Below, in pieces: positions 36,495 to 47,794 of a stretch of DNA of 64,000 bases; position 1 is the stretch's first letter; every line of letters begins with the position of its first letter. The position numbers and the translations under genes were made by a program. The notes under the pieces were generated by a model. The model saw only the letters and a program-made list of their open reading frames with translations, was not told the origin of the DNA and made no database searches. This stretch comes from Mycocentrospora acerina (lineage: Eukaryota; Ascomycota; Dothideomycetes; Pleosporales): the NCBI GenBank assembly GCA_022701365.1, contig JAKUHH010000167.1, positions 496,001 to 560,000 of the forward strand, given 5' to 3'.

Positions 36495-39400
36495 CTACAG
36501 TTTCTCCACATCTTCTCCAGCAATGAAGAATCTCGTAGCCAATACCACATAGTCCTCCTGAAATACACCCTGCCTCTCACCCTTCACTTGTCTCAGGACA
36601 CCCTTCTCGCTCTCCTTGTCCTCACTTTCCGCAAATGTAATCACACAATCCCTATTGAGCGGCGGATTATCCACCGTCCTGAGACGGCCTGGGCTACGAG
36701 ATTGTCTAATGAACTTTTTCTGCTTCTTGTTGGGCGAAGGCGACGATTGAGGCTTGCTCAAAATCAGTTTCCGAGATCGCCCGGCTGGAGCTGTTGTAAC
36801 TTTTGATGGAGAAATCTTTTCTGAATGGTGATTTGATGTCTCCATATAAGAATGCATTTTTCGAGGAGATGTGATTGCAGTTTTTTGGTCAGGCGGCCCA
36901 TCGAGCTGCGAGAGTGAGTTTGCCAAGTCTTGCGGCGATGATGGACGCTCTGGTCTAAGATCAGGAGTAGAAGGTACACTTGAGAGAGGGGACGAAGAGT
37001 CATTCTCTAAGGTATTGAAGTTCTTATCAACAGTAATTGCAGTTTTGGGCGTGTGTGGAACATAGTTTCGAACGGTTAGTTTCGTCGGAGATCTTGACCG
37101 TCGTAATCGTTTTGCCTCTCGTATTATTTCTTCAGGGTTGTCAAACACAGGAATACCAAACTTCAGGTCTTGCAAACTGAAGATGTTGTTTCTCGTCATT
37201 GTGCGACGTTCAGGTGTTACTTGGTTGGCAGCTGTGGCAGACGTTATTGATTCATCTTGGAGTCCCAATCCTACCATTTCAATTGCAGGTACTTGTTCTT
37301 TGACAAAAGGAGGAATCTTTGGCACACTTTCATACGACAAATCCTCGGATACAATTTGCTCGTCGTAAGCGCTGTTTTGCTTCCATTTACCTGTGTGTAG
37401 TGGTGCGTTGAATGTATGCGCAAGCGAACTGGAAAATGCTGAAGGCGGTGTGATCAATTCCTCTAGACTTTTGCTTGTCGAGCGATTTGTTTCAATCTCC
37501 ATCTTAGACTCGAAGGGAACCTTACTATGGGGGAATGGTCTCTTCAAAGACAGTTCACCTTGTGTATCAACTCGCTGCACAGAGATACACTTCGGGACAG
37601 GCCAACGCCGGTCTATCACAACAGCACCGCGTTTTCCCTTGATGACAAGCCGGTTGATTGTGATTTTCGATTGAGTGATTTTGGTATCGGTCGGTCCAAA
37701 TGTCACCGATAAAGGCATCCGATGAGACTTCAATGGAGATCCAGGTTTCTTAGGTACACTGTAGAGACCTGTGGGTGGTAAAGAGCCGGGAGAATGGTGG
37801 TAAATTGGAGAGGAACATGGATAAGCAGAACATTCGGAAGGCTCAAAAGGATTCGAGAATGCAGCATACGGAGGCACGAGAACTCCTGGAACTTCGCCAT
37901 ATGCAGGATTTCCGATAGAGTGAGTGTTTGTAGATTCAAAAGATTGTTGATGGGCTTGATCAGTTCTATACATAGTCACTGTAGGGGCGGTGTATTGGCT
38001 TGGGTCAGGGAACGCTTTGAAAGACGTAAGAGCCATTGCCGGGTCATAGCTGAAGTGCTGCGAGCATGATTTATCATGATTGACAATAGTCTGCTGAATT
38101 GGATCAGAAATCGGTGTCAGTATTCGGCAGTTTGCAAATTTAATCGGATCACTGAAAGGGTTGGGTTCTGTACTAGGAAGTGAAAAACTGTACGTAAATG
38201 GACGCGCGCGGCAAGGTGATGCTAAAGTTGAGTTCTGGTTTGCGAAAGAGATCTTGTCCTGCGGTGTGCTGTCAGCGTTTCCGTTGCCATTTTGATCGGT
38301 TCCAGCTATTTTATCTTGTTCATCGTTTTCCAGAGTGACCCAGCAACGCCTGGGAGAAGGAGACATGCCAGAGTGGCCAGTGTTTCTTTTTCGGGGAGGG
38401 GACAGTCTCGAAGTCCCTCTGCTAGTAGTTTGCGGAAATAAACTCGGCGAAGCTTCCAAGTGCGGTAGAGGTGCCAGCGGTGCCTTTATGCTACTGAAAG
38501 GATTTATAAACGTTAATCCGGGCCTAGTTTGGAACATATGAATCATTTCAGACTGCGTAGAGTTGGATATGCAATCCAGATCACTGTCATCTCGTGTGTC
38601 AATGTCAACCAGCCTTGCGCCTTCCTTTGCGCCTTCTTTCTCATCTTCCAGTTGGTAACCCTCCATTTTGCCTACAGGCCGATTCTGATGAATTCTAATA
38701 GCAAAGTTTTCATCCTCCAATCTCTGCGGTGCTTTCAGATAGCTCGTTCCGTTAGTCACCTTCCTGCCTAGGCCAGCGGTGATGACTACGTCGATAACAC
38801 CAAAATTCTTACCTCCTAGAACTTGGATAGTTTGAACCTGATCAGGCATTTGCATGTTTGAAATAGCACACAGAAACTCTGCACTTGGAGGTGCATTACC
38901 ATACTTGTCTATGCCTCGTGCATCTGCTTCATCCTGTAGCGCTGCTGAGAGTTGCTTCCAACGCTGCTGAGCCGACATGGTGTTCTTCACAGTTCCTGTG
39001 CGACCATCTGCGGTTATACCAGGCGGTACGATAATATATGGTCTCTCTGCCAAATAGTCGACTCTATAACCAGAGAAAATTTGGTGGAGAGGTTGGGCGC
39101 CGGACCGTATATCATGGGGTGGAACGAGGCGGCAACTGGAAAGCTGACCGTTGAAGAACACTTCAATCTTAAGATGAACTTGGTTTTCTGGAACTCCAGA
39201 GATGAATGATCTATTGGACAATTTGACATGGAGGGCGAGTGCCTGGGGAATTTTTTCGTTATGGCCTCGAGGTGAGTCGGTGTTTGCGTAGGGAGCCAAT
39301 CGCTTCTTGAGCTGAGCCGGATCAACTGAATGAGGGGAGTTTTCTTGCAGTTCGTGATCTAATGCACTCTGCCTGGAATTTAATTGTCTACCTGCTTGTA

Positions 39401-39992
39401 CCTGCATGAATGGTGCTTTCCCCAGCCAGTGGAGGTTAAATTCTTTTTCATCTCCTGGGAAAGAAATTTGTTTCTCGCTCAGTAGCTGACCATCTCTGAG
39501 TTTATTCTCCGCTTCTTCGCACTGTTGTTTGGCTACTTCACCCTTCCTAAGTACAATGTCGCGAGTAATTGTATCGAACAAGGGCGCGATGCCCAGGCGC
39601 ATCGTGATACCACACGCGTAGTAGGTTGGCATGTTGGCAAAGTTCAACTTATGGAGTCTGGTGCATTGTCCGCATGCTGAGAAAAGATTGGATTCGATAT
39701 GATGGTCAGATGTAACAAATTGGGGAAGCCCTAAAGGTGTGTGGGCTTGGCGTTGACCCTATGGTAACCAGACGCCTCGCCTCGCGTGCCATAGGAGCTC
39801 GTGGAACTTGGATGCAGTAAGCAAGACTTGAGCATTCCTTCGCACTTTATTCAACCACTCACGTCGTCCAGCTACAACAGTCAGCGAAGCGATATCTAGA
39901 GAAAGTAGAAGTACATATCTCTCACTCTCTACATAAGCACGAGCACAAGTACAGAGTTCTGTTGAACACGAATTCAGATCTGGCTTTGACAT
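36495..39992 (-). CDS. Large protein of unknown function with N-terminal Cys motifs, 1121 aa
   Basis: Exon 1 (39992-39863) and exon 2 (39730-36495) join in frame over a 132-nt intron. I do not recognise the family. The first 100 residues hold Cys9, Cys14, Cys16, Cys63, Cys66 (ACGQCTRLHK) and Cys83 (YYACG), which could form a small zinc-binding unit. A folded-looking part follows to about residue 360. It includes RDIVLRKGEVAKQQCEEAE, HWLGKAPFMQVQAGRQLNS and VHLKIEVFFNGQLSSCRLVPPHD. Residues about 400-1040 are low-complexity, rich in S, P, N, T and Q, and probably disordered. A basic patch near residue 1050 (NKKQKKFIRQSRSPGR) may be a nuclear signal. The conserved-looking tail (CVITFAESEDKESEKG) ends the protein. 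A nuclear regulatory or chromatin role is a guess from composition only. Confidence 0.75.
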
Positions 39993-40356
39993 TTGAGAAA
40001 AAAAGGGCCAGTGAAACTCAGAACCAGAAAGCTCAGATCAAAATACTAATTAACTTTAACTTAGAGTGTGGGGACAAGGAGCGACTGCGCTTTTGAAACG
40101 GTTTGCAGCAGAAGTTACTTCATCTCTCTCACCTCCCGTATATTTTTAACATCGATGAAAAACAAGGGAAGTGGAAAGAGATCATTGAATGATATGGGAC
40201 TTGACAGACAGAGAAGATTGTATAGAGACACTCAAATCGGTTACAAGAAAGTCTTGCAATAAAACACTTCAGCATGCGTGTCTTGATCCTGGTCTGGGCT
40301 GAGAGCACCTTCTCTGGTTAGTACAAACACTCCACCCTTATGCTCGCAACGCTCTG
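39993..40356. other. Intergenic region, promoter of the 1121-aa gene
   Basis: About 360 bp between two minus-strand genes. No coding region is seen. Confidence 0.5.
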
Positions 40357-41306
40357 TTATAGGTCCATTTCTTCGTCTGGCTCTACAAAGCCCTGGCTGC
40401 ACTTTAAATCGTTCATTCCCTGTGAACTCCAATCGTCGGTGATGATACCTATTGGTGGCCCTCCCAGCACGTCTCCCAATTTTCCAATAGTTTTCTCATA
40501 AACGCTTGCAACATTCCGTTCCTCCCATTCTTCGTCCTCATCATCCTCATCAAAGCCCTCAAACTTGACGGTTCCTTTGTGTCCACCAGCCAAGATGTCC
40601 CCTTCTGTTTCTGTTTCTGTTTCTGTTTCTATATCGGTATCCATAGGTTCGCCCACGTCTTCGTCGTTTCCAACAATGCTCTCCCCGTTCGTGACCCGTA
40701 CAACAGTCAATCTTGTGCGGTCGACAATGCCTTTCAAGCGAACCTTGTCTGTCGTGGATATTTTACGTCCACTCTCGAGGCCTGGTAGAGGCTCTCCAGT
40801 TGCAGCATCCTTACCCATAATCATGGAACTGAAGGCATAATCGAGCTTCGACAGTAGAGCGAATATGGACTGGGTGGAACGTTCCGAGGTGGGAAATAGC
40901 GGAAGAAAATCGGCAATGAGCATAGCGAGATTAAGGAGATAAGGTGTTTGAAGGTTTGCTGCGTCCGTACATATTAGTCAAAGTCTCTTCGCAAGAGCAA
41001 GCTTATAGAAAGTTGCATACGCGACCCTGACACCCAAACCACGTCTATCAAACCATCAATATCCTTTGCGACTTGCCAAAAGGCGCGATATCCTTCAACT
41101 TCGCCTATTTGTGGCTTTGTCTTGCGGTTTGTGACGCGATTATCAACTCGCTTTTGTATCTGGTTTATGCTATAGTCCAAGTATCTGATCAGCTCGCTCT
41201 CTTTTGGTCCGCCTGGCTTTAGCGGATTCCGTCGCGGCTGAGGAAGTGGCGACGCGTTTTGTGATAGTGCATCGGAGGAGGCAGGTGGAGTTAGTATTGA
41301 GGTCAT
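40357..41306 (-). CDS. Conserved-looking protein of unknown function, 295 aa
   Basis: Exons 41306-41021 and 40958-40357 join in frame over a 62-nt intron. The N-terminal 40 residues are P/S-rich. Then comes ELIRYLDYSINQIQKRVDNR and KDIDGLIDVVWVSGSPNLQTPYLLNLAMLIADFLPLF, a helical segment across the splice site. After it comes LLSKLDYAFSSMIMG and KVRLKGIVDRTRLTVVRV. The second half is acidic, with a TETETETE run and DEDDEDEEWEE. The pattern of helices followed by an acidic tail looks like a conserved filamentous-fungal protein that I cannot name. There is no signal peptide. It is not related to its neighbours by anything I can see. Confidence 0.8.
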
Positions 41307-42887
41307 TTTAGACAGGTAATAAATCCAAGAGAGCCGTGGGGGCAGTTGAGACTCCCCTGCGCGCTGCTTGCTCGTCAGGAAGGGAGGAGCTAGGAGCGCG
41401 TTTGTTTGGTGAGTAAGCCGCGGGGTGCTGTCGTCATGTTACGCCAAGATTATATGTGGGTTTCCCTCTTTGTTGAAGTGTAGAAAACACTGCCAGCTGC
41501 TTCAAACAACCCATCGATGTTTGGAAAGGCAGAGAAATTGGCGCAGAAAAGTTGAGTTGAAGATGGGATGACGTGCGTCGTTGGCAACACTAGCCACAAT
41601 TTCATCTCATCCTCTGTTAACCACAACCATATCTTGCACTCTCTAGCTCTAGCTCAGGAAATTCACGACTGAAGCTATTGCAGCAAGGTCGTAGCAACTG
41701 CGGTATCGGAGCGAATGAATCCGCTGGTATTGATATTGGCGCTTTTCTCGGTGACGAGCAACCGCAATCGTTTCGAAAGTTCGGCGCCGCTCAAGACGTT
41801 GACAAGGTACATTGAACAATAGATTGATGAAATGTCGAGTTAGATGTCGTGCTCGGACGTTTATTCACGACTCGTCGTCTTGGATAAAAGCGACACGCGG
41901 CGATTGTGCTGAATCATGTCGCATACGCCCTTTTTCTGACTCTAAGCGCACGCCCTACGACGCCTCAGGCTTGTCAAGAAAACGGTCGCGACATCACGCG
42001 CGCCGATCCCAAATTGGTAAGCCGTTGTTGCCATATGCACGCACCAGGACAGCCAGAAGTACTGCCCTCGCCGATAGTTCAAAAATCTCAAGTTGAAAAA
42101 AACTCTGACGGCGAGGTAGCATCGGAGTCGCCCGTGTTTGAGAATGTTGAAAGAACAATTTTAAATGAGTCTACCACTTAACGGGATAGTCAAGCAGCGT
42201 ATGAAATTTCTGCAAGCAAACCAATGACACGTCGTATCCACCCTTCGAGAATACTTAACGTTAGGAGTTGTAGACGCCTAGCGCCGAACAGTAGTGCACG
42301 CAATTGACAGTGTAAGGAAGGTTGAGGCTGATGAGTACCACAGTGGCTTTTCGAACTAGGCAGTTTGATCGCGATGAAAAACACTGAACAAGTCAGGCAG
42401 TCTTGATCTGAGCATTATGGACAGATGTCAGACTTGTTTGACAGGGTACTGACAGGTACAGAAACACGTCTTGTTGTTAAAGAACCACGATGCGCGGTGC
42501 TGGTAACCGGGGACGTGTTTTGGGCTTAGCTTGAGTGGAGTCAGCTCCCCGCGTGCTCCCCGTCGGCCAAGCATGCCACCAAAACTTACATGCACGTCGC
42601 TACCATCCATCACGAAGCCGCTAGATGTGAGTCAGATGGGGTATTCAGCGCGGCCGATATGAGTTTGTATAAGGTCTTCTCAGGCCCAGGCTTGAGTGGC
42701 ATCTCACATCTTTACATGCACTTCTTGTACCAAGAGCAAGCCTGATCGTGCCTTGTTCCACCTACCCCAGCTTTGGAAGCTTCTCCGCACTTGCACCCTT
42801 ATCTAAGTGGCAAACCCCCCCAACTTGCGCGGCTATCGTCTATCTACGCCTCCAATCGCCTATCAAGGCGATTGAGCATCTCTCGCC
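41307..42887. other. Intergenic region, only weak ORF fragments
   Basis: A short hydrophobic start (ATG at 41714, MNPLVLILALFSV) and a second open stretch at 41906-42181 (LNHVAYALFLTL) hint at a small spliced membrane protein. I could not join them with a frame-compatible intron of normal length, so no gene is claimed. Confidence 0.35.
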
Positions 42888-44534
42888 ATGCCCGAATCTT
42901 CACGCACATCGGTTCGCTCGCACACCAACACGATGCAGGTCATTGGCAATCAGATCGGGTACAAGGTTCGCAGCTTCGCCAACTATGGCCAGCCGGCCAT
43001 TGAGATCAACCTTGCCGAAACAGATGGGCCGCGCCACACGTGGATTACCAGTTACTCAACTATGGATACCCTTGCGGGGACTGTGGACATTACCGCACCT
43101 CACGACATACGCTTTGAAGATATCGACATAGCCTTCATCGGTGAGTACTCTTCCATGTCGTCATCCAGGCGTTTGTCAAGCTAGTGAACAACAACTGACC
43201 TGGTCACAGGCACAAGCCAAGTCTTTGTCGACAGACTTACCACCACGCCTTCAGTGACAGGTCGGACGGAAGCCACACATCGCTTTTTGACACTTAGACA
43301 GCCACTGAGGGAGTCAGACTTTCCTTCGCCAAGGATTTTCGAGGCAGGGAGGACCTACAAGTTCCCTTTTACCTTTACCGTTCCAGCCCAGCTCCTCCCC
43401 AGGGCATGTTCACACTCGGTTGTCTCAGACCATGTGCGCGACTGTCACTTGATGCTGCCGCCGAGCCTAGGTGATCCAGATCTTGCTGGGTTCGGAAGTT
43501 CGCTGCTCGATGACTTTGCTCCCGAGATGTCCAAGGTTACTTATGGTATCAAAGTGAAGATAGCGCATCAGCAAGGCGTGGACGGCAAGATGGCGATCTT
43601 GGCCGAAAAGATGAGAAAGATACGGGTCAAGCCTGCGGTTGACGAGCAACCACCGCTCAATATTGACGGCAACAACGAGTTCCGACCACGACAAGAGAAG
43701 ACTGTCAAGAAGGGCTTGTTCAAGGGGAAGCTAGGAACGTTGACTGCACAGACAATGCAACCAAAGCCTCTCCGAGTCCCCGGAGCACGTACAAGCGACA
43801 ACAAGCCAATAACCACCATGGCCAAACTGGTCCTCCGCTTCGACCCTGCAGACGACGAATGCCTCCCACCAGCCCTCGGCTCCCTCAAGACAAAGCTCAA
43901 AATCTCCACCTACTACGCCTCTGCTCCCCGCCAACGCTTTCCCAACAGAGACACCCTAGGCTTCGACCTGAACCAAGGCGCATTCTCTGAAACCATCCCC
44001 CTGTCCAGTCTCTGCATTGCATCTGCACAGTGGGAAAAGCACACGTCTGCCTCCAACCCCATCCGCTCTGTTCCAGTCCGCCGCGACTCTGGTATTTCCG
44101 ACTGCTCTACAAGCAGCAGCTCCGTCGAAGCGTTTGGCAACGGCATCCTCTCCCCTTCGACAGCCTACAAGCAAGGCAACTTTTACTCGGCGCAGATTCT
44201 CGTCCCCATCACCCTTCCCACGGACAAGAACTTCATTCCAACCTTCCACACGTGTCTCATCTCACGCACATACACACTCTCGCTGCAGTTTTCCCCCCAC
44301 ACGGGGGTGAGCATTCATCTCAAGGTCCCATTCCAGGTCTGTGCCGCTGGAAGTGACACGGGAATCGAGAATGCTCGGGCGCGGAGTGTCGAGGAAACAG
44401 AGTTATTGGACGTGTTTGCAGCGAGCAGGAGAGGCAGCGTGGCAGCAGATGCGAGGGATGAGTCGCCACCAGAATATAGCACTCTTGCGCCAGCCACGGG
44501 GAGGTTTAGCGCTAGGACGATGTCTGTGCGATGA
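42888..44534 (+). CDS. Arrestin-like adaptor with a PPxY motif, 525 aa
   Basis: Exons 42888-43140 and 43210-44534 join across a 69-nt intron at IAFIG|TSQVFVD. The first 170 residues fit the arrestin N-domain pattern: repeated beta-strand segments, the IDIAFIGTSQVFVD strand, and RIFEAGRTYKFPFTFTVPAQLLPRAC, which matches the family's F-x-F-x-V-P-x-x-L-P step. A second beta-rich half follows (LTAQTMQPKPL, TMAKLVLRFD, SAQILVPITLP, TYTLSLQFSPHTGVSIHLKVPFQV). Near the C-terminus lies PPEY (Pro504-Tyr507), the ligand for WW domains of Rsp5/Nedd4 ubiquitin ligases. Arrestin-related trafficking adaptors use this to ubiquitinate membrane transporters for endocytosis. The initiating ATG could also be the later in-frame one at MQVIGNQ. 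The presence of a nutrient transporter 12 kb away is not evidence of a link. Confidence 0.85.
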
Positions 44535-45359
44535 GATCAAGGGATGAGCTAATATTTGATGACAAGGAGGAGAACTGTGTTTGTGATTAACAAGACGAGG
44601 ATTGATATTTAGTTGAGCGTTGCTTTGTTTTCTTATTCTTTCAGATTGGATCCAAGATACCCTATTTCGTAGACGATTTACTTAGTTAATGAAACAATAT
44701 ATGAATACTAGAACACTCACAATCGCCCTTTTTCATGTGTTCGTCTTTAATGTGTGTTTTTTCTGCGCACGAGATGATGGTTTATCGCCATATTCTGTCT
44801 GTCTTAGTACGCAACCAAGACTTTTTTTCGTGCGTTGGCAAACATCATTGGTGGTTATGTGTGTGTATGTATGTGTAGAAAAGAGAAGGAAGAGAAACCT
44901 TCAAACTTTTTTCCTTCCTTCCTTCCCTTCCTCGCCTTCATCTTGGCACTAAACCATTGTATCAAGTCTAAGCCTTATCCCATCCCACCTCACCTCACCT
45001 CATCCCCTCAAATGCTTATTCGCCCAACCACGCTCATAGCCGCACAAGCGAAGACCCCTTTCTAGTACACACCACACACACACCTTCATGACAAAGATTC
45101 AAAAAAGGGACCAAAGGGTCCAAGGGAGAAGCAACACTATTTAATCCCACCTTGTACTCTCCCCACGTAGATTCAACATCAATAGGACAACAAAATTCCA
45201 TCGCATATTCACTTTTTCTACAAGTTCACCAACTTGGGTTTCACTCGACCCAATCGTCCAGTACATGCACAAGGCCCTCTAGGCAGAAAGGTGGACAGAC
45301 AGACACACAGACAGAAGAATCAACAGAAAGAAAATAGAGAGGAAGGAAGGAAAGAGGAA
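44535..45359. other. Intergenic region
   Basis: About 800 bp. A purine-rich tract with AGACAGACACACAGACAGA-like repeats lies immediately upstream of the next start codon, probably in its 5' UTR. No gene is supported. Confidence 0.5.
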
Positions 45360-47111
45360 ATGGCTACATTCCACAGCCTGACTTCATTTTTCAAGTTCAG
45401 TACACCGTCTACTTCGTCGCGCGTCGAGATGGGTGAGGGGAAACAAAAAGAAGCGGAAAGTGAATATGTAGGATCACATGTGAATTCGCGGCGGCAATCG
45501 GTGGAGAGTCAAAGGCTGGAGCTGGGAAAGGAGAAGGTTGAAAAGAAGAGATGGGGAGGTGCTGATGCCATGGGTGTAGATATAGAGGAAGAGGAAGAGG
45601 AAGAGAGAGAAGGAGATGTGGTCTCGCGTGTACTTTTGTCCAGGGAAATGTTATCACGGGTTATAGGAGCGAAGCGCGAGTTGGAGAGTGTATGTAGGGG
45701 ATTGGAGAGTATGGTTTTGTCGATGCGGGGAGGGCGGGGACAGGTTTGTGCTTCTACTTCTGCTTCTGTGCGAGTAGAAGGGTATAGCTCATTGAGGAAA
45801 GAGAGCTCGTTGCAGACGGGTGTGGCAGTGAGCAGGTTTGCGTCTCTTGCAGAAGATGCGGAGAGTGTTGGGTGGAACTCGGTGCATATGGATGTTGAGC
45901 TGAATGATAAGGATTTGGAAAGGGAGGTTGTTTGGGCGATACGGGATGCGTGGAAGAGTTACAGGAGGGTGGTGGGGGTAGAGGAGGTTCTGAAGAGGAG
46001 GGAGAAGGGGACGAGAGAAGAGGAAGAGGGGTGTAATGATGGGGGTAGGATGGAAGGGCATGTCCCAAGTGGAGTGGAGGACGTGATGAAAAGGTGGGAT
46101 AGACAGACGGAGGAAGAAGAGGAAGAAGAGGAGGAAGAGGAAGAAAAGGAAGAAGAGGAAGAAGAATTTCCCCAAAGACCACCAACACACCCGACGCAAG
46201 CTGCAACCTCACACCGACAAGACTCGGCAGTCATCATCACAACCAACCCCGAGCAAGTCCCTCAGCCCCTCCAAGAAGTCATCTACCGTATCGACTTTGA
46301 AGAAACAAACGAAGAGACATACCTACACGGCCCAAACAGACAACGTCAAGGCAGCTGCAATGGTTTCGTCGTGACCGACATGGTCATGTGCGGCAGAGAC
46401 GATGGGGGGTTCTTCCTCCCTCGACTAAAGTACATGAAGCTGCACGAGGTGCGAGCACTGAAGATGTGGCTATGTGGCGGGAATGACGAGCGAGCAAGAT
46501 ACATCCACAAAAGCACAACAGTTACACGGACAGAAAAGCTGCTGCAAGTGCTATATATGCTGGAGACGGGACTTCGATACGAGAGCGTGGCGGTGGTATT
46601 TTCACGCACACCAGTACAAGTTAGGGAGGCGTGGACTGAAGTCATGGATGGGTTGCTGGAGATGCATTCTGCGTCTACAGTGGAAAGATGGCAGCAAGAA
46701 ATGTATACGAGCTTGTGGGGGGTGTGGGGCAAATATAGAGAGGAGATGGGTGCTGTGGCGGCGGAGGAGTACTATGGGTACGAGGGATTGGATGTGGCAA
46801 AGGTGCTGGTGGCGCTCAACCTGTACATTGGGCGATGGAGGGAGCAAGGGCAGTTTGCGCTCGAGGGCAGGAGCATGCCGTGGGGAAGAGGATTTGAGGC
46901 AGAGGGCACAGGACGGCTGCTGCGAGCAGACGAGGTGGTGGGCGCCGAGTATGTGGCGTATGGTAGCGTGGTGGACGAGGGTGCAGACGAGGGAGAGTCT
47001 TCAGACGGATCGTTGTATGGAAGTGAAGCGAGTGACATGGTCGACGATCCGTTTGATCATCACGAGGGGCAAGGGAGCAATATACGATGCGACACTGGCC
47101 CGTCAAGATGA
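45360..47111 (+). CDS. Acidic protein with a transposase-like helix-turn-helix, 583 aa
   Basis: This is a single-exon gene starting at the ATG of MATFHSLTSFFKF. The frame is open upstream without an ATG. Two acidic tracts occur, IEEEEEEEREGD near residue 75 and an almost pure glutamate run of about 19 residues near 251-270. After a disordered P/T/Q linker, residues about 360-430 form a helical region (FFLPRLKYMKLHEVRALKMWL, then TRTEKLLQVLYMLETGLRYESVAVVF). It resembles the helix-turn-helix found before the DDE catalytic domain of Harbinger/IS5-type transposases. No DDE triad follows. Instead there is a further helical part (VERWQQEMYTSLWGVWGKYREEM) and an acidic C-terminus. The likely role is DNA binding, possibly from a domesticated transposon. 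This is inference; orthologues would decide. Confidence 0.75.
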   Translation: MATFHSLTSFFKFSTPSTSSRVEMGEGKQKEAESEYVGSHVNSRRQSVESQRLELGKEKVEKKRWGGADAMGVDIEEEEEEEREGDVVSRVLLSREMLSRVIGAKRELESVCRGLESMVLSMRGGRGQVCASTSASVRVEGYSSLRKESSLQTGVAVSRFASLAEDAESVGWNSVHMDVELNDKDLEREVVWAIRDAWKSYRRVVGVEEVLKRREKGTREEEEGCNDGGRMEGHVPSGVEDVMKRWDRQTEEEEEEEEEEEEKEEEEEEFPQRPPTHPTQAATSHRQDSAVIITTNPEQVPQPLQEVIYRIDFEETNEETYLHGPNRQRQGSCNGFVVTDMVMCGRDDGGFFLPRLKYMKLHEVRALKMWLCGGNDERARYIHKSTTVTRTEKLLQVLYMLETGLRYESVAVVFSRTPVQVREAWTEVMDGLLEMHSASTVERWQQEMYTSLWGVWGKYREEMGAVAAEEYYGYEGLDVAKVLVALNLYIGRWREQGQFALEGRSMPWGRGFEAEGTGRLLRADEVVGAEYVAYGSVVDEGADEGESSDGSLYGSEASDMVDDPFDHHEGQGSNIRCDTGPSR

Positions 47112-47794
47112 AGGGGAGACATGGCTCGAGATGGTAGTCGGCCAATCAGCAGCGCATAGAGAGAGCCGAGTGGGCGTCGGCGTCGGCGCCACCAGGATGG
47201 CAGACGACGGTGGGTTTCGCCATGGCTTGGCGCGGCTGGCACCCGTGTTCCTGCATATCGGCGGGCAGGCGGGCATGCTGTGGCGCATGTGTGTGCACAA
47301 TCGAGGTACATCAAGACGGCCACACCAGGCCCCATGGACGGCCCAACAACGCACAACATTCCGTCCAAAGGGGGCAGCACGGCACAGGGGAGTGCTGCTG
47401 GCCACGACAGCACTGTGCACGTCTCCAGGAGGCAGCTATCTTGGGTGCGCTGGGCGATCGACAAGCTGCTCTCTGCACTTTAATGCCGTGCCGGCCAATG
47501 ACGGTGCAGAGCATTGGCACCACCCACTTGATAATCTCCTTAATCTGCTCCTCGCCCTCGACCACTCGTTCTCTCTATGCCCGTCTGTCCTGCCGTCGTT
47601 TCCCTATTCTTCTCCCTGCGAGAGTCCACTCATTGACCACCACCGCCATAATAATCACAGCTACAACCACACTCTCTTTTCCTTCTGCTGCGACAGCGCG
47701 TCTGGCTACGCGCAACACGACTCTCTCTTTGCTAGAAACTTTTTTGTACTAGACGACCACGTGCACATTTGCGATTCCACCACCAACCGCCAAC
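47112..47794. other. Intergenic region upstream of the GH16 gene
   Basis: GC-rich non-coding DNA with long spurious frames on both strands. A CT-rich stretch precedes the GH16 start codon. Nothing supported. Confidence 0.5.

Noticed and set aside
41714..42181. Small spliced membrane protein starting MNPLVLILALFSV
   Set aside because: No intron of normal length joins the hydrophobic start to the later open stretch in frame.
45754..46246. Leu/Phe/Pro-rich minus-strand frames suggesting a membrane protein
   Set aside because: The apparent hydrophobic and poly-Ser/Leu/Phe runs are the complement of the GAA/GAG repeat encoding the Glu tract.
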